DNA from: Roseiarcus sp963832305
Lineage (GTDB): Bacteria; Pseudomonadota; Alphaproteobacteria; Rhizobiales; Beijerinckiaceae
Direction of reading: 5' to 3'
Assembly: GCA_963832305.1 (NCBI GenBank)
Contig: CAWHTU010000003.1
Coordinates: 62,001-126,000 of the forward strand
Length of the DNA stretch: 64,000 nucleotides
The notes beneath the pieces were generated by a model. The model worked only from the letters and a program-made list of their open reading frames with translations, made no database searches and had not been told where the DNA came from. A program made the position numbers and the translations under genes. Positions 51,709-59,929 of this stretch are shown here, in pieces (position 1 is the first letter of the stretch; the number at the start of each line of letters is the position of its first letter).

Positions 51709-54349
51709 CTACGAAGCGGGGGCGCGCGCCGGCTGGGCAAGCCTCGCCTGCCACACGGCGACCCGCAGTTTGCGCAATTCGGCCTTCTTCGCGGTCACCA
51801 CGGCGGCGGTCTTGTCCATGTATTGATGGAGGTCGCCAAGCGTATTCATCGCGCTCACCTGAGCTTTTATCGCGGCGCTTTCGGCCGGCGCCGCTTCCAG
51901 ATGATGCTTCACCGCGATGCGCAAGAGCCAGAACGGCCAGTCGTCCTTGATGGCGTCCAGCGGCGTCGACAAGTCGGGGCCTGCCACCGCCGCCGCGACC
52001 TTCACATCCGGGACGGCGGCGACGCCGGGAAGCGTGACCGGCGCGTCCTGACGAGGCGAGGCCAGGGTCGCGAGCGCTTGCAGGCCGACAAGCCCCCGGT
52101 CACGGACGGTGAGCGGAGGGACGCCGAACATCTGCTCGATGGTCGCCGGCACGACGGAATGCTCCAGCGGCCGGTGCTCGATCACGTTCTTCGGGCACCA
52201 TGGCGAGATCACCACGGCGGGAACGCGCGGGCCGAGCTGGTCGAACATGTAGCCGTGCGACTGGCCGCGCTCTCCGGTCGGCGTCGCCCGCGGCGGGAGG
52301 ACATGATCGTAAAAACCGCCGTGCTCGTCCCAGGTGACGATGAGCATGCTGTCGTTCCAGCGCGGCGACTGGCGGATGATCTCATAGACCTGCTTGATCA
52401 GCTGCTCGCCGGCGTGAACGCTGCCGAGGGGGTGCTGGGAATTGCCGTCCTTGAAGCTGTTTGTAAGCGCGTCGTAGCTCGGTTCGATGAAGGTGTAAGC
52501 CGCGTCGAAGTCCGCTCTGCTGATATCGCCCTCGAAGTTGGCGAAGTCGTCGATGTCGTCGTTGATGCTGATGCCGTGCAGAAGCCCGACATTCGGGAAA
52601 ACATCGCCCGCATAGATACGGAACGGAATTTTTGCTTTGCGCAACCGGTCGTAGATCGTGCCATTGGGGAAACTGACGCCGTCCCCGCCCAATTCATCTT
52701 TCGTTTGCTGCCAGCCCGTGGGCAAGTCGTCCCACACGCCGGAAGTCGCCGCATGGACGAACATCCGGTTGGGCTCAGTCGGGCCGGCCATCGAGCTGAA
52801 CCAGTGATCGCAGAGAACGAACTCCGAAGCGAGCGCATTCAGGACCGGAAGATCGGCCTTGGAGAAACAGCGCATCACCTCGCCGGCGCGCGTCTTGTCG
52901 GTGATGATGCCGTAGGCCGCGGCGTAGCCGGTCCCAACCACCGTCGGATAGGGTTGGCCATTGAGCTGCCTATTGTCGAACTCTGGCCCGCAGAGGTTGA
53001 TCAGCACGTCGTTGAATTGATGCGCCGGACCCGGCGGCGTCACCCGGTCCACGGCCGCTTGCGAGACGGTGGTGGTTATCGATTCATAGACGTTCGAACT
53101 CGTTGCCTTTCAGGCCCTCAGCGGACGTCCGCTGGCCGGTATGCGCGTCGGTTCCGGTGATCTGCGAAAAACCGAGCATGTGATCGAACGACCGGTTTTC
53201 CAGCATCAGCACGAAGAGGTGCTTGATCCGGCTCTTGCCGAATTTCGTCCAGGCCGAGTTGTTCGACCATTTGATCGTGTCAGGTTTCTGGAGCGTCGCG
53301 GTGTAAGTCTTGTCGTCGGGAAAATTCACCGAGATATGCGAGCTGTCGACAATGGAGCCGGAAGCCTTCGGCCGCGGCTTCGGCATGTCGATCGAGATCG
53401 AATTGCCGTGGACCGTGATGACAGGACCGAGAACGCCGCCGCTCGTCCATTGACCATTGAGATCGATCACCGTCGCGATCGCCGCCACTTTCGTCCAAGT
53501 CGTGTTGTTCGACCATTTGATCAGGTTTGGCGCCTGCAGCGTCCCGGTGTAGGTGGTCTTGTCGTCCGGGAATTTTACCGAAATGCGAGAGCCGTCCAGG
53601 ATCGATCCAGAAGCCGTGGGGCGGTGATACGCCGACATGTCGATCGAGAGCGAGTTGCCGGTTCTGGAGATGAACGGGCCGGCCACGCCGCCGCTGGCCC
53701 ACGCGCCATTGAGATCGATCACGGTCTGAATCGAAGGCGCGGTCGAAATCGTGTGGGTCGTGTAGTAGTGCGAATTGGAGCCGCAGCCATGCGGGGAATC
53801 CGTGCCATGATGCTCCACGGTCTCCGAGAGTTTTTTGCCGGACGGGGTCTTTTGAATGAGGTCCTTGGCTTTAAAGACCCGTACGCCGGCGGCAACCAAT
53901 CCATCGCAATCCGCAAACAAGAGAGAGCCAACCCACGCGGCCCCCACGATCACGGACAGACCGATAAGCGCCGAGCCGGCGAACGGCACCACCGCGACGC
54001 CAAGAGCCGTGGCGACGCCAATCTCCGCTGTTGTTTTCTTATTGTTGGAGACAGCCTTGTCGATCGAGTGGAAAGCGGTTTGAATTGATTTTTCCACCGC
54101 GTCATTATTGGAATGACCGGCGTTGACGATGACGTATTTGCAGATGACCAAGGTGTCATCATTCGGAATATCGGCCTCGACGGTCAGACCGGTTTTATAA
54201 GTTCCATTGTTCAGATCCCCCATCGCCCGGGTTTTGGAAACGGATGGGTTGCCTCCAACAGTCATGTTTATGGAGGCGAAGACGGTGTCCTTGTGCAGGG
54301 ATCGCGTGTTTGTAATACGGAAATTATCCAGGGAGAAGCTGGCAAACAT
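51709..54349 (-). CDS. Phosphoesterase with two beta-type repeat modules, one apparent insertion
   Basis: About 879 residues after removing one extra base at 53095. The N-terminal part (residues 1-200) is unknown, with one hydrophobic stretch (IGVATALGVAVVPFAGSALIGL). Then two near-identical 70-residue beta modules follow (TVIDLNGAWASGGVAGPFIS and TVIDLNGQWTSGGVLGPVIT, each ending IKWSNN-xx-WTK). The C-terminal half is a PLC/AcpA-like phosphoesterase: HLFVLMLENRSFDHMLGF, EFVLCDHWFSSMAGPTEPN and IVTWDEHGGFYDHV. It may hydrolyse phosphate or phosphodiester bonds; the beta modules could bind a surface or substrate. There is no signal peptide of classical form. It lies 45 bases from the FkbM gene. 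Confidence 0.8.
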
Positions 54350-54394
54350 GGGGTTTCCCTCCCGTCCAGAGCGCGGACCCGCCGCGGCGCCGCC

Positions 54395-55099
54395 TCAGTC
54401 TCTTGAGCGAATCCATGCGCGACTGCGCCAGGTCGGCGCGCTCGAGTATCGACGCATATTCTTGAGGTCCTGATCCCTGACATAGCAATCGTCGCACCCC
54501 AGCGCCTTCACAAGTTGATAGCCGCGCCCCTCCAGGAAATCGCGGATCTCAGCGCGCAACGGCAGCCAATTGTGCTCAACGCTGATCACTCGGAATGAGT
54601 AGTCGTCGAACGGAAAGCTCGTCAAAATCGTAAGCTCGGACCCCTCGGTATCCAGGCTCCAGTAATCGATCACTGGCGGAGCTTCGCACTCCCGGAGCAC
54701 CGACCGCAGGGTGCGCGCAGCTTTCGTCACCGTCGCCGGTCTTCCCGCGGAATCACATCGAAGGTCAAAATTCGCCTTCGCGTATTCCAGGTGGCTCGGA
54801 TCATAGTCGTCGAGGACGCCGCCCAGAACAGCCGCGTCTTCGACGAACTCCACCTCGCCGTCGCGATCGTAAACGCAAAAGTTCAGGCAATGACATTTGC
54901 GATTTTGTTTCAGCTCGGCGAAAAAGGAGTCGTTGGGCTCGATGCAGATCCCTCGCCAGCCAAACGACTGCTCGAGCAGCAGCGTATTGCTGAAGCGGAC
55001 GCCGTTGGACGCGCCGAAGTCGAGAAAGTACCCGCCGCGCTTTCTGCCCAGGGCTTCGAGAACGAACAGATCCTGGCCATATTGCGAGGGCGAATCCAT
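54395..55099 (-). CDS. FkbM-family SAM-dependent methyltransferase
   Basis: A 234-residue methyltransferase. SQYGQDLFVLEALGRKRGGY leads into FLDFGASNGVRFSNT, the SAM-binding glycine loop, followed by WRGICIEPNDSFFAEL (acidic residue binding the ribose) and IDYWSLDTEGSELTIL, the FkbM landmark. Most members O-methylate sugars or polyketides, some act on peptides. The ATG at 55099 follows the TPR-hydroxylase stop by only four bases, so these two and probably the repeat protein form one operon with a common task. Confidence 0.88.
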   Translation of the reverse strand: MDSPSQYGQDLFVLEALGRKRGGYFLDFGASNGVRFSNTLLLEQSFGWRGICIEPNDSFFAELKQNRKCHCLNFCVYDRDGEVEFVEDAAVLGGVLDDYDPSHLEYAKANFDLRCDSAGRPATVTKAARTLRSVLRECEAPPVIDYWSLDTEGSELTILTSFPFDDYSFRVISVEHNWLPLRAEIRDFLEGRGYQLVKALGCDDCYVRDQDLKNMRRYSSAPTWRSRAWIRSRD

Positions 55100-55103
55100 C
55101 GCT

Positions 55104-56630
55104 TTACCGGCTGAACGCCGCCGAGCGCCAGGCGGCCGAACTCGGTGAGGAGGAGCCGGTCGGGATGTCGATGCGCGGGTCCAAATGATGGGCGTCGTCC
55201 TCACGAAACCCGTAAAGCATCGTGACGTTCACCCGATGGTTTTCGTAACCGGGGCGAAAATTGACGGCCTCGGTCGCGTGGAAGAGATCGGAATTGAAAA
55301 TCATCGCCCTGTTTTGCCGGTAGGGGATTCTGAACGAGCTCGCCTTCTTGCGCCGCAGGAAGGAACGAATGGCGCCGAGCTTCCCGTTGTAACTGTCAAA
55401 ATTCCAGTTGATCGGCGCTTGCACATCGTAGACGACCAACCCTCCCGATTCCTTGTCGAGATTGGCGTCGTCGGGCGTGATCCAGAAGTTGACGTTCACG
55501 GCGGCGAAATCGGCGTGAGTGGTCGAATTGGCGGGAAGGTTCTGCGGCGTCTTGAAGCCCCAGAGTTGCTGAAGCGGATAGCGCCGGCCGATCACGCGCG
55601 GCAAAGCCTGCTGCAATTCCTCGGCGATCTGCCACAGCAGAGGGCAATTGAATCCGTCGCGGAAAAAAGCACCGAGCCGCCCATGGTTGTAGCGGTTGCC
55701 CGACCAGACGGTTGATTCCAGGCAAAACTGGCGCACGTTGTCGAGCGCCTCTTTGGTGAGAAAGTTGTCCACGACGACAACGCCGGTCTCGAGATAGTCC
55801 GTCTCGACCGTCGCCGCGTTCCACTCGCCGGAGAGCGCTCGCGCGAGCCGCGGCGTCTCCCTGATGTGCACGATCCGGTTATAGACATGCCCGATGCGCG
55901 CCCGGACGTCGTCATTGAGAGGCGTCGGCGCCTGGACGTCCGCCGACCTCATCTCGTCGATCACTTGTTCATAGGCGGAAATGATCGGGGTGAATTCACT
56001 TCCGAGGACCGCTCTCGACTGCAGATACGAGAATTGCTCGACATCGTGGATCAGTTTGGGGATGGTGAGAAAAAGCGCCCGCTCCATGAGAAACGCCGTC
56101 GCGCCCCGACCGTCGACCCCGGCCGGATGCCATTTGCTGCCGCAGCGAAATGCGGCCAGCAAAGCGGCGTATTCGCCGGCGAGATAGAGATCGTGATCGC
56201 GCAAAGCCCGCGAAAGTTGATCCTCCAGAAAGATCGTTGGATCCTGGTCGGATGTCAGCTCGGGGAGCCACAGCTCGAAGGCTTCCTGGCGGCGGCCTGA
56301 CTTCACCAGCAACATCAAAAGATTCTTGCGCGCCGCCCTGAGCGAAGGGTCGAACTTCAGAGCTTGACCGTAGCAGCGTTCGGCGCCCTCGGCGTCGGCC
56401 AGCATCTGCCGCACCCAGCCGAGATTATTGTACGCCGGCGCGAAATCTCCGCTGTGCTCGATGGCGCGATGAAAACTCGCCTCGGCGTGGCCATATCGCT
56501 TGGCGACGGCATGTTCGTCGCCCTGCGCAAGCAGGCGCCGGGCGACCTCCAGCCGATCCGACGCGTCGCTTCGATCGTCTCGCTTCGAGCCATCGGCTTC
56601 GGCCGAGGACAGTGTTTCGGACAGGCTCAT
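55104..56630 (-). CDS. TPR protein with 2OG-Fe(II) oxygenase-like C-terminal domain
   Basis: A 508-residue protein. Residues 30-115 are tetratricopeptide repeats (SFHRAIEHSGDFAPAYNNLG, CYGQALKFDPSLRAARKNLL). The C-terminal half has the double-stranded beta-helix pattern of a 2-oxoglutarate-dependent hydroxylase: iron ligands His372 and Asp374 in THADFAAVNVNFW, His451 in DLFHATEAVNF, and Arg466 as candidate 2OG ligand. TPR-hydroxylases of this type often act on proteins or peptides. It sits between the FkbM methyltransferase (4 bases) and the repeat protein (28 bases), and could hydroxylate the latter. No signal peptide. Confidence 0.82.
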   Translation of the reverse strand: MSLSETLSSAEADGSKRDDRSDASDRLEVARRLLAQGDEHAVAKRYGHAEASFHRAIEHSGDFAPAYNNLGWVRQMLADAEGAERCYGQALKFDPSLRAARKNLLMLLVKSGRRQEAFELWLPELTSDQDPTIFLEDQLSRALRDHDLYLAGEYAALLAAFRCGSKWHPAGVDGRGATAFLMERALFLTIPKLIHDVEQFSYLQSRAVLGSEFTPIISAYEQVIDEMRSADVQAPTPLNDDVRARIGHVYNRIVHIRETPRLARALSGEWNAATVETDYLETGVVVVDNFLTKEALDNVRQFCLESTVWSGNRYNHGRLGAFFRDGFNCPLLWQIAEELQQALPRVIGRRYPLQQLWGFKTPQNLPANSTTHADFAAVNVNFWITPDDANLDKESGGLVVYDVQAPINWNFDSYNGKLGAIRSFLRRKKASSFRIPYRQNRAMIFNSDLFHATEAVNFRPGYENHRVNVTMLYGFREDDAHHLDPRIDIPTGSSSPSSAAWRSAAFSR

Positions 56631-56658
56631 CGCTGCCTCCGGGCGCTGATCTCAGATT

Positions 56659-58227
56659 TCAATCGCCTCCCTCTTGCCGCGCAGCGTCGAGCAGACCCAG
56701 CCTCTGCAGGTTGGCCGCATACTGGGCAAGGGACTGAAGCGTTACGCTGGCGTAACCGGCGCCGAATATGCTTTCGGTCCAGCCGCGGGTGCCGCCGCCG
56801 CCGGTGCTGTGCTCGGTGGTGTAGGTCCCGCTCGTTCCGGTGCTCTTATCCGTCCCGCCAGTTCCGGTGCTCTGCTGCGTTCCGCCAGTTCCGGTGCTCT
56901 GTTGCGTCCCGCTCTGCGTTCCGCCGCCTGTCCCAGTGCTCTGCTGCGTTCCGCTGCCGGTGCTCATGTCCGTGCCGCTGGTGCCGGTGCTCATGTCGGT
57001 GCCGCTGGTGCCAGTGCTCATGTCGGTGCCGCTGGTGCCGGTGCTCATCTCGGTGCCGTCGGCTCGCAAGAGATAAGCCCGCCGCGCCTCCTCCTCTGCA
57101 AGCCGTTCCGCGAGCACCCAGCCGCGGGTGCCGCCGCCGCCGGTGCTGTGCTCGGTGGTGTAGGTCCCGCTCGTTCCGGTGCTCTTCTCCGTCCCGCCAG
57201 TTCCCGTGCTCTTCTCCGTGCCGTCGGCTTGCAACAGATAAGCCCGTCGCGCCTCTTCTGCCGCCCGTTCGAGCACCCAGCCGCGCGTTCCGCCGCCGCC
57301 GGTGCTGTGCTCGGTGACATGGGTGCCGCTCTGCTGGGTTCCGCCGCCGCCGGGGCTGTGCTCCGTTGCATCCGCACGCAACAGGAAGACTTCCCGGGCC
57401 TCCTCTGCCGCACGTTCGAGCCAGCCGCGCGCTTCTGCTCGGCCTGTGCTCTGCTCGGTCGTGTGGGTGCCGCTCTGCTGGGTGCCGCCGCCGCCAGGGC
57501 TGTGCTCGGTCGCGTCGGCGCGCAACAGGAAGGCTTGCCGGAACTCGTCCGCGGCGCGTTCGAGCCAGCCGCGCGTTCCTCCGCCGCCGGTGCTGTGCTC
57601 GGTCGTGTGGGTGCCGCTTTGCTGGGTTCCGCCGCCGCCGGGGCTGTGCTCGGTCGCGTCGGCGCGCAACAGGAAGGCTTGCCGGAACTCGTCTGCGGCG
57701 CGCTCAAGCCAGCGGCGCGCTTCTGCTCGGCCTGTGCTCTGCTCGGTCGTGTGGGTGCCGCTCTGCTGGGTGCCGCCGCCGCCAGGGCTGTGCTCCGTGC
57801 CGTCCTCGAACCCCAAGGTGGTCCTCACGATCTCGGACAGCAGGGCGCCATCGAACGCGATCGGCCTGGCGGCGACCGACGAGTTTCGGATGAGCGCTTC
57901 GACCACGTTATGGTCGCCATGCCGGACCGCCGCGCGGGTGAATTCCGCGACGAATACGCCGCTCGACTGCTCGCGGCCGCGGGGTTGAAACGACCGGTCG
58001 CGGAGCCATCGCAGCAGGCCTCTGTTGGCCATGACCGAGTAAATGAGGTGGTTGACCGGAGCCGTTTCTTCCGGCGAGAGTTTTTTCGAATAGACGTATT
58101 CCGACAGGATCTGGGCGGGATCAGTCACAAACTGTTCGCGCAATAGAAAATCCGAGGACATCGCCCTGAATAGAGCGTCCACGCGTCTCACAACGGCCGC
58201 ACGTTGTAAAGTAAGTCGCTGATCCAT
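56659..58227 (-). CDS. Repeat protein: helical units alternating with Thr/Ser/Gly-rich linkers
   Basis: A 522-residue protein of unknown family. Residues 1-140 are a folded, mostly helical N-domain (REQFVTDPAQILSEYVYSKK, HLIYSVMANRGLLRWLRD). Residues 144-482 are six units, each with a low-complexity stretch such as TEHSPGGGGTQQSGTHTTE; the first five are followed by an amphipathic helix such as WLERAADEFRQAFLLRADA. The last linker is expanded by nine-residue TxxSTGTSG repeats, and the C-terminus ends in a different helical domain (LQSLAQYAANLQRLGLLDAA). There is no cysteine, signal peptide or membrane segment. GAGGGAGGAAAC precedes the ATG. The neighbouring hydroxylase and methyltransferase suggest that the Thr/Ser/Gly stretches are modified, but this is inference. 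Confidence 0.8.
   Translation of the reverse strand: MDQRLTLQRAAVVRRVDALFRAMSSDFLLREQFVTDPAQILSEYVYSKKLSPEETAPVNHLIYSVMANRGLLRWLRDRSFQPRGREQSSGVFVAEFTRAAVRHGDHNVVEALIRNSSVAARPIAFDGALLSEIVRTTLGFEDGTEHSPGGGGTQQSGTHTTEQSTGRAEARRWLERAADEFRQAFLLRADATEHSPGGGGTQQSGTHTTEHSTGGGGTRGWLERAADEFRQAFLLRADATEHSPGGGGTQQSGTHTTEQSTGRAEARGWLERAAEEAREVFLLRADATEHSPGGGGTQQSGTHVTEHSTGGGGTRGWVLERAAEEARRAYLLQADGTEKSTGTGGTEKSTGTSGTYTTEHSTGGGGTRGWVLAERLAEEEARRAYLLRADGTEMSTGTSGTDMSTGTSGTDMSTGTSGTDMSTGSGTQQSTGTGGGTQSGTQQSTGTGGTQQSTGTGGTDKSTGTSGTYTTEHSTGGGGTRGWTESIFGAGYASVTLQSLAQYAANLQRLGLLDAARQEGGD
56782..57798 (-). repeat. Coding tandem repeats, basic period 144 bases
   Basis: Units of 48 codons (29 linker plus 19 helix) are nearly identical in the first three copies, then diverge by one to three extra codons in the helix and shortened or expanded linkers. 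The last linker (codons 392-482) contains eight or more copies of a nine-codon motif. Such arrays grow and shrink by recombination and slippage. Confidence 0.9.
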
Positions 58228-58772
58228 GGATCGTTTCCTCCCTCGGAGAGTTCCTCCACCGCCTTGACCGGCGGCAAATTACTACGGTTATCCGTAGTCA
58301 ATATTGTTTTTGTCTGCGCGAACTCTACGGCAACACATATCACGAAAATGTGATCAGCGTAAGGGGTAATGTCTGCGACCGCCAGAACCTGACGCGACGC
58401 CAGAACCTGACGCGGCGCGAAGTCCACGCAGATTCCTGTATGCGCCGGCCCACAGGCGTCGCTCGGGAGTTTAAGCGACAATTCCTTTTCGAAAATCCAG
58501 AACCGCGATATCATGCCTTCATCATGGCATCGAGTTTAACAACACGGACTAGGAATTATAGATGGATGGCCCGCGCCCGGCTCGCATATGTGGGAGCTCG
58601 GAAGAAGATTTCCCGGGCCGGCCGTCGCCGTAACTCGTTGAAAAGGCTCAATCCCGACAAGGCGATCAAAGGGAATCAAAGCCTTTTCCTTGGACAGATT
58701 TGGCTGGATATCGGGCCGGCTTTGCTGGATTTGGCTAAGTTTGGAATCCTCTTGGGATTCCGGGGCCGCCGC
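58228..58772 (-). promoter_or_regulatory. Control region upstream of the repeat-protein operon
   Basis: ACTACGG-TTAT-CCGTAGT (58281-58298) is a perfect seven-base palindrome about 55-70 bases before the start codon and overlaps TTGACT on the minus strand, a possible -35 element. ATCAC-GAAAAT-GTGAT (58339-58354) is a second inverted repeat. An 18-base unit (CGCCAGAACCTGACGCGA) is repeated in tandem at 58380-58415. No protein-like frame or RNA gene is seen in the remaining part up to the acyltransferase stop. Confidence 0.4.
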
Positions 58773-59879
58773 TCAGCGCACGACGCCGCCGATCTTCGCC
58801 CAGCCGAGATTGACCGCCCGCGAGGTCGCGGCGGCGAAGCCGCCCTTCATCGCGAGCGCCCGCCTCTCGATCAGGGTCCAGGAGAGCGCGGCGACGCCAA
58901 GGGTGATGGCGCCGGAGCCGACGATCATCGCGATCAGGGGCATGCCGGGAAAGAGGAACGCCAGCGTCTGCTGGATCGGAAAGGCGTAGATGTAGACGCC
59001 GTAGGAACAATCTCCCCAGTCGTTGAAGGCGCGGACGGGTCCCTTCGGCAGGTAGGCGAGATGCAAGACGAGGGGCGCGAGGCAAAAAACGTAGGCGACG
59101 AAGAACGCCTGCTCGTTGACCGAAGCGAGCACAAGGCAGGCGAACGCCGCCAACAGGATGCCGCGGCTCACCGGAACCTTGTCGCGCCAGAGGTAGAGCG
59201 TTGTGCCGTAGAGGAACATGAACACCCTGGTGTCGGCGGCGTTGAACGGCGCCCCGAACAGGCGGCCGCGCAGGATGAGGAAGAGGAACGCGCAGGCCGC
59301 GATGGGCGCGGCTACGCCCATCGCCCTGAGGCGGATGGCCGGCGCCGCGGCGAGCACGAGCCACCCGGCAGCGAGATAGCAATAGAGCCTGAGCTCGATC
59401 GGCAGCGTCCACAGCGATCCGTTGAACTCTCCATGAAGCGGGTTCGTCTCGAACACGCCCGGCAGCGAATAACGGACGCCGCCGATCAGCGTCGCACATT
59501 TAACAAAATATTGCTGTGTTTTAGCGGAAGTGAAGTAGTCTGCGAGCGGCAGCGTGGTCAGAGCCGGGGCGAGAGCGAATACGGTGAGGACGAGCATCAC
59601 CCAAATCGCGGGATAGATGCGCAGCGCCCGCGCCCACAGGAAGGCGACCACGTCTCCCCGATTGACGAGGCTGCCGGCGACCAGAAAGCCGCTGGTGACA
59701 AAGAAGACGTCGACCGCCATTTCTGCCAGCGACAGGCCGAGATGGTCGAAGAAGAACTCCCGCGACGACGGCAGTCCAAGAACCGCGACGCTGTGGCTGA
59801 AGATGACCGAGAGCGCCGCCGCGAGGCGGATGAGATTGAAATTGTTGTCCCGGCCGACGGCATATTCGGACAGTCGCAC
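58773..59879 (-). CDS. Acyltransferase 3 family membrane protein
   Basis: A 368-residue integral membrane protein with about ten helices. NFNLIRLAAALSVIFSHSVAVLG contains the family's early Arg and His; VDVFFVTSGFLVAGSL and ALRIYPAIWVMLVLTVF follow, as does GEFNGSLWTLPIELRLY. These enzymes O-acetylate or O-acylate surface polysaccharide or lipids. The ATG lies 50 bases from the aroF stop, across a strong GC hairpin, and the gene is on the same strand as the repeat-protein operon, 545 bases upstream of it. A link to surface glycan is plausible given the rhamnose genes. Confidence 0.9.
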   Translation of the reverse strand: MRLSEYAVGRDNNFNLIRLAAALSVIFSHSVAVLGLPSSREFFFDHLGLSLAEMAVDVFFVTSGFLVAGSLVNRGDVVAFLWARALRIYPAIWVMLVLTVFALAPALTTLPLADYFTSAKTQQYFVKCATLIGGVRYSLPGVFETNPLHGEFNGSLWTLPIELRLYCYLAAGWLVLAAAPAIRLRAMGVAAPIAACAFLFLILRGRLFGAPFNAADTRVFMFLYGTTLYLWRDKVPVSRGILLAAFACLVLASVNEQAFFVAYVFCLAPLVLHLAYLPKGPVRAFNDWGDCSYGVYIYAFPIQQTLAFLFPGMPLIAMIVGSGAITLGVAALSWTLIERRALAMKGGFAAATSRAVNLGWAKIGGVVR

Positions 59880-59900
59880 GGCCGGCCCCTACGGCCGGCC
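59880..59900 (-). terminator. GC-rich hairpin between aroF and the acyltransferase
   Basis: GGCCGGCC-CCTAC-GGCCGGCC is a perfect eight-base stem with a five-base loop directly past the aroF stop. It lacks a T run and lies one base before the next start codon, so it may be a weak terminator, pause or translational control element. Confidence 0.3.
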
Positions 59901-59929
59901 GCAGATTGCGGGCGGGCGGAGCCCGGCCG

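Noticed and set aside
51233..53095. Programmed frameshifting in nadE and the phosphoesterase
   Set aside because: No slippery heptamer or following pseudoknot is evident, these families are not known for it, and the same kind of extra base occurs in nine genes here.
56782..57798. Array of similar repeats considered as CRISPR
   Set aside because: Period is 144 bases, the units are coding and keep frame, and there are no unique spacers or cas genes.
56674..58146. 490-codon open frame opposite the repeat protein
   Set aside because: It is also repetitive (Ala/Gly/Val-rich), but only because the DNA repeats. The minus-strand frame has a proper ribosome-binding site, a folded N-domain and operon context.
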